Assembly (NCBI GenBank): GCA_963737365.1
Contig: CAVTSD010000006.1
Span: forward strand, 1 to 64,000
Length of the DNA: 64,000 bases
Direction: 5' to 3'
Source: Roseiarcus sp963737365
GTDB taxonomy: Bacteria; Pseudomonadota; Alphaproteobacteria; Rhizobiales; Beijerinckiaceae
Position 1 is the first letter of the stretch, and every line of letters starts with the position of its first letter. The notes beneath the pieces were generated by a model. The model was not told the origin of the DNA. It did not search any database and worked only from the letters and a program-made list of their open reading frames with translations. Both the position numbers and the translations under genes were made by a program. This document shows, piece by piece, positions 62,996 through 64,000 of this stretch.

Positions 62996-63322
62996 AACGG
63001 CTGCTCCATAACAGCCGAAGGCCTACCACGAAAGCCTGCGCCAGGCGCGGGGTCAAAATCGCCCTCCCCTCCCGCTTCAAGCGAGTTAATGCCGACACGA
63101 TCGCCGCCGACTAAACCCACCACAGATCATTGACGCCAGTTCATTTGACACTTGGGCAACCCCGGCTACGCTTACCGAATTCGCGGGCGTCCAGGTTTAC
63201 ACCCGGGAGGAAACCGCTCGTTCCTGACCCTCATCGCCGGGGATTGGGATGGGCGCGGCGCGGTTTTTGCGTCGTACGCGGTCGAGCGCGGCAAACGAAC
63301 TGGGGAGCGAGGTGAAGTTGAG
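62996..63322. other. Divergent region between deaminase and ABC genes
   Basis: 327 bp without a recognisable gene. Both promoters should lie here. Short frames have no family features. Confidence 0.45.
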
Positions 63323-64000
63323 GTGACTGTAGAAGCCCCCTTGCGCTTAAAGCTCGTCGGCGTCAGCAAGTCCTTTCCAGGCGTGCGCGCGAATGACAAC
63401 GTCGATCTAAGCGTCAAGCCCGGCGAGATCCATGCGCTCCTGGGCGAAAACGGCGCGGGAAAATCGACGCTCGTGAAGATGATCTACGGCATCGTCGCGC
63501 CCGACGAGGGCGAGATCGTCTTCGACGGCTCGCCCGTTCGCATTTCCAACCCGCGCGCGGCTCGACGGCTAGGCATTGGCATGGTGTTCCAGCACTTCTC
63601 GCTATTTGAGGCGATGACGGTGCTCGAAAACATCGCGCTTGGGTTCGATTCGCGCCTCTCGCCGCGCGAACTGTTGGCCGAGTTCAACCGAGTGCTCGAC
63701 GTCTATCATCTTAAGCTCGATCCTCGCCGTGTCGTCTCGACGCTGAGCGTCGGCGAACGGCAGCGCATCGAAATCGTGCGCGCCCTCTTGCTCAAACCGC
63801 GGCTCCTGATCATGGATGAGCCGACCTCGGTGCTGACTCCGCAGGAAGTCGAGCAATTGTTCGAGACGTTGCGCAAACTGGCGGCGGGCGGCTGCTCGAT
63901 TCTCTACATCTCCCACAAGCTGCACGAGATCGTTGCGCTTTGCGATACGGCGACCATCCTGCGCGGCGGCAAAGTGGTCGCGCATTGCGATCCGAAGCGC
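63323..64000 (+). CDS. Nucleoside/sugar-type ABC transporter ATP-binding protein, partial
   Basis: An ABC ATPase that runs past the window end. The GTG at 63323 follows GAAGTTGAG and gives a protein starting VTVEAPLRLKLVGVSKSF. Walker A is LLGENGAGKSTLVKM, then VFQHFSLFEAMTVLENIALG, signature LSVGERQRIEIVRALL, Walker B LLIMDEPTSVLTPQE and switch His in YISHKLHEI. This pattern belongs to the double-ATPase proteins of nucleoside (YufO/NupO-like) and simple-sugar importers, so a second half should follow outside. With the deaminase it suggests purine uptake. Confidence 0.88.
   Translation, partial: MTVEAPLRLKLVGVSKSFPGVRANDNVDLSVKPGEIHALLGENGAGKSTLVKMIYGIVAPDEGEIVFDGSPVRISNPRAARRLGIGMVFQHFSLFEAMTVLENIALGFDSRLSPRELLAEFNRVLDVYHLKLDPRRVVSTLSVGERQRIEIVRALLLKPRLLIMDEPTSVLTPQEVEQLFETLRKLAAGGCSILYISHKLHEIVALCDTATILRGGKVVAHCDPKR

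Noticed and set aside
63130..63315. Short plus-strand frame before the ABC ATPase gene
   Set aside because: No family resemblance and it overlaps the expected promoter region.

Overview
The window is GC-rich alphaproteobacterial DNA, most likely Hyphomicrobiales (Rhizobiales). Evidence: the bamE / cyt-c chaperone / DUF177 / plsX / fabH block, the N-formylglutamate amidohydrolase-cpdR pair, CIRCE-controlled groESL, KdsA, QueF and an alphaproteobacterial-type H+-pyrophosphatase. A Beijerinckiaceae- or Methylocystis-like host is a guess from gene content; no rRNA or tRNA gene is present to fix it.

Layout. 1-8.2 kb is accessory DNA. It holds the right end of an IS21 element (istA-istB) and a minus-strand TIR + nSTAND1 pair that looks like an NLR-type anti-phage system. 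The pair is broken by an IS5-family insertion with an exact TTA duplication and by frameshifts. A decaying 10-bp repeat lies next to the return to core genes. 8.2-15 kb: hisN, a probable 6S RNA with a strong terminator, N-formylglutamate amidohydrolase, cpdR, two secreted low-complexity proteins and the groESL operon. 15.1-19.5 kb: a polyamine-type ABC importer (ATPase, Tat-type binding protein, two permeases). 19.6-25.1 kb: a small secreted protein, an exported HAD phosphatase, then the fabH-plsX and DUF177-chaperone gene sets and bamE. 25.2-35.2 kb: a periplasmic protein with Cys-pair repeats, hppA and a very large membrane protein with a GH94-like phosphorylase region. 35.3-46.2 kb: mixed housekeeping genes (queF, acyltransferase, kdsA, VOC, quinone reductase, SMP-30-like, SIMPL, cspA, adenylate cyclase, aldo/keto reductase). 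46.4-50.8 kb: an Lhr-type helicase. 50.9-55.9 kb: a perfect 20-bp inverted repeat, a lipoprotein, an L,D-transpeptidase, an orphan amino-acid binding protein, several tiny secreted proteins, and a thioesterase/MarR divergent pair with a clear operator. 56.2-62.3 kb: a surface-polysaccharide cluster with an unusual Gfo/Idh-aldonolactone oxidase fusion, a GT2 glycosyltransferase, a TylF-type methyltransferase and a flippase. 62.5-64 kb: a purine-type deaminase divergent from a nucleoside-type ABC ATPase that runs off the window.

A caution for the whole window: many conserved genes (groEL, the polyamine-binding protein, lhr twice, DUF177, the GH94 gene twice, marR, the TIR gene, the STAND gene twice, istA) are split by what look like single-base insertions, nearly all of the same +1 sense. 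This points to systematic sequence error rather than biology. The STAND gene is disabled with certainty only by its IS insertion.
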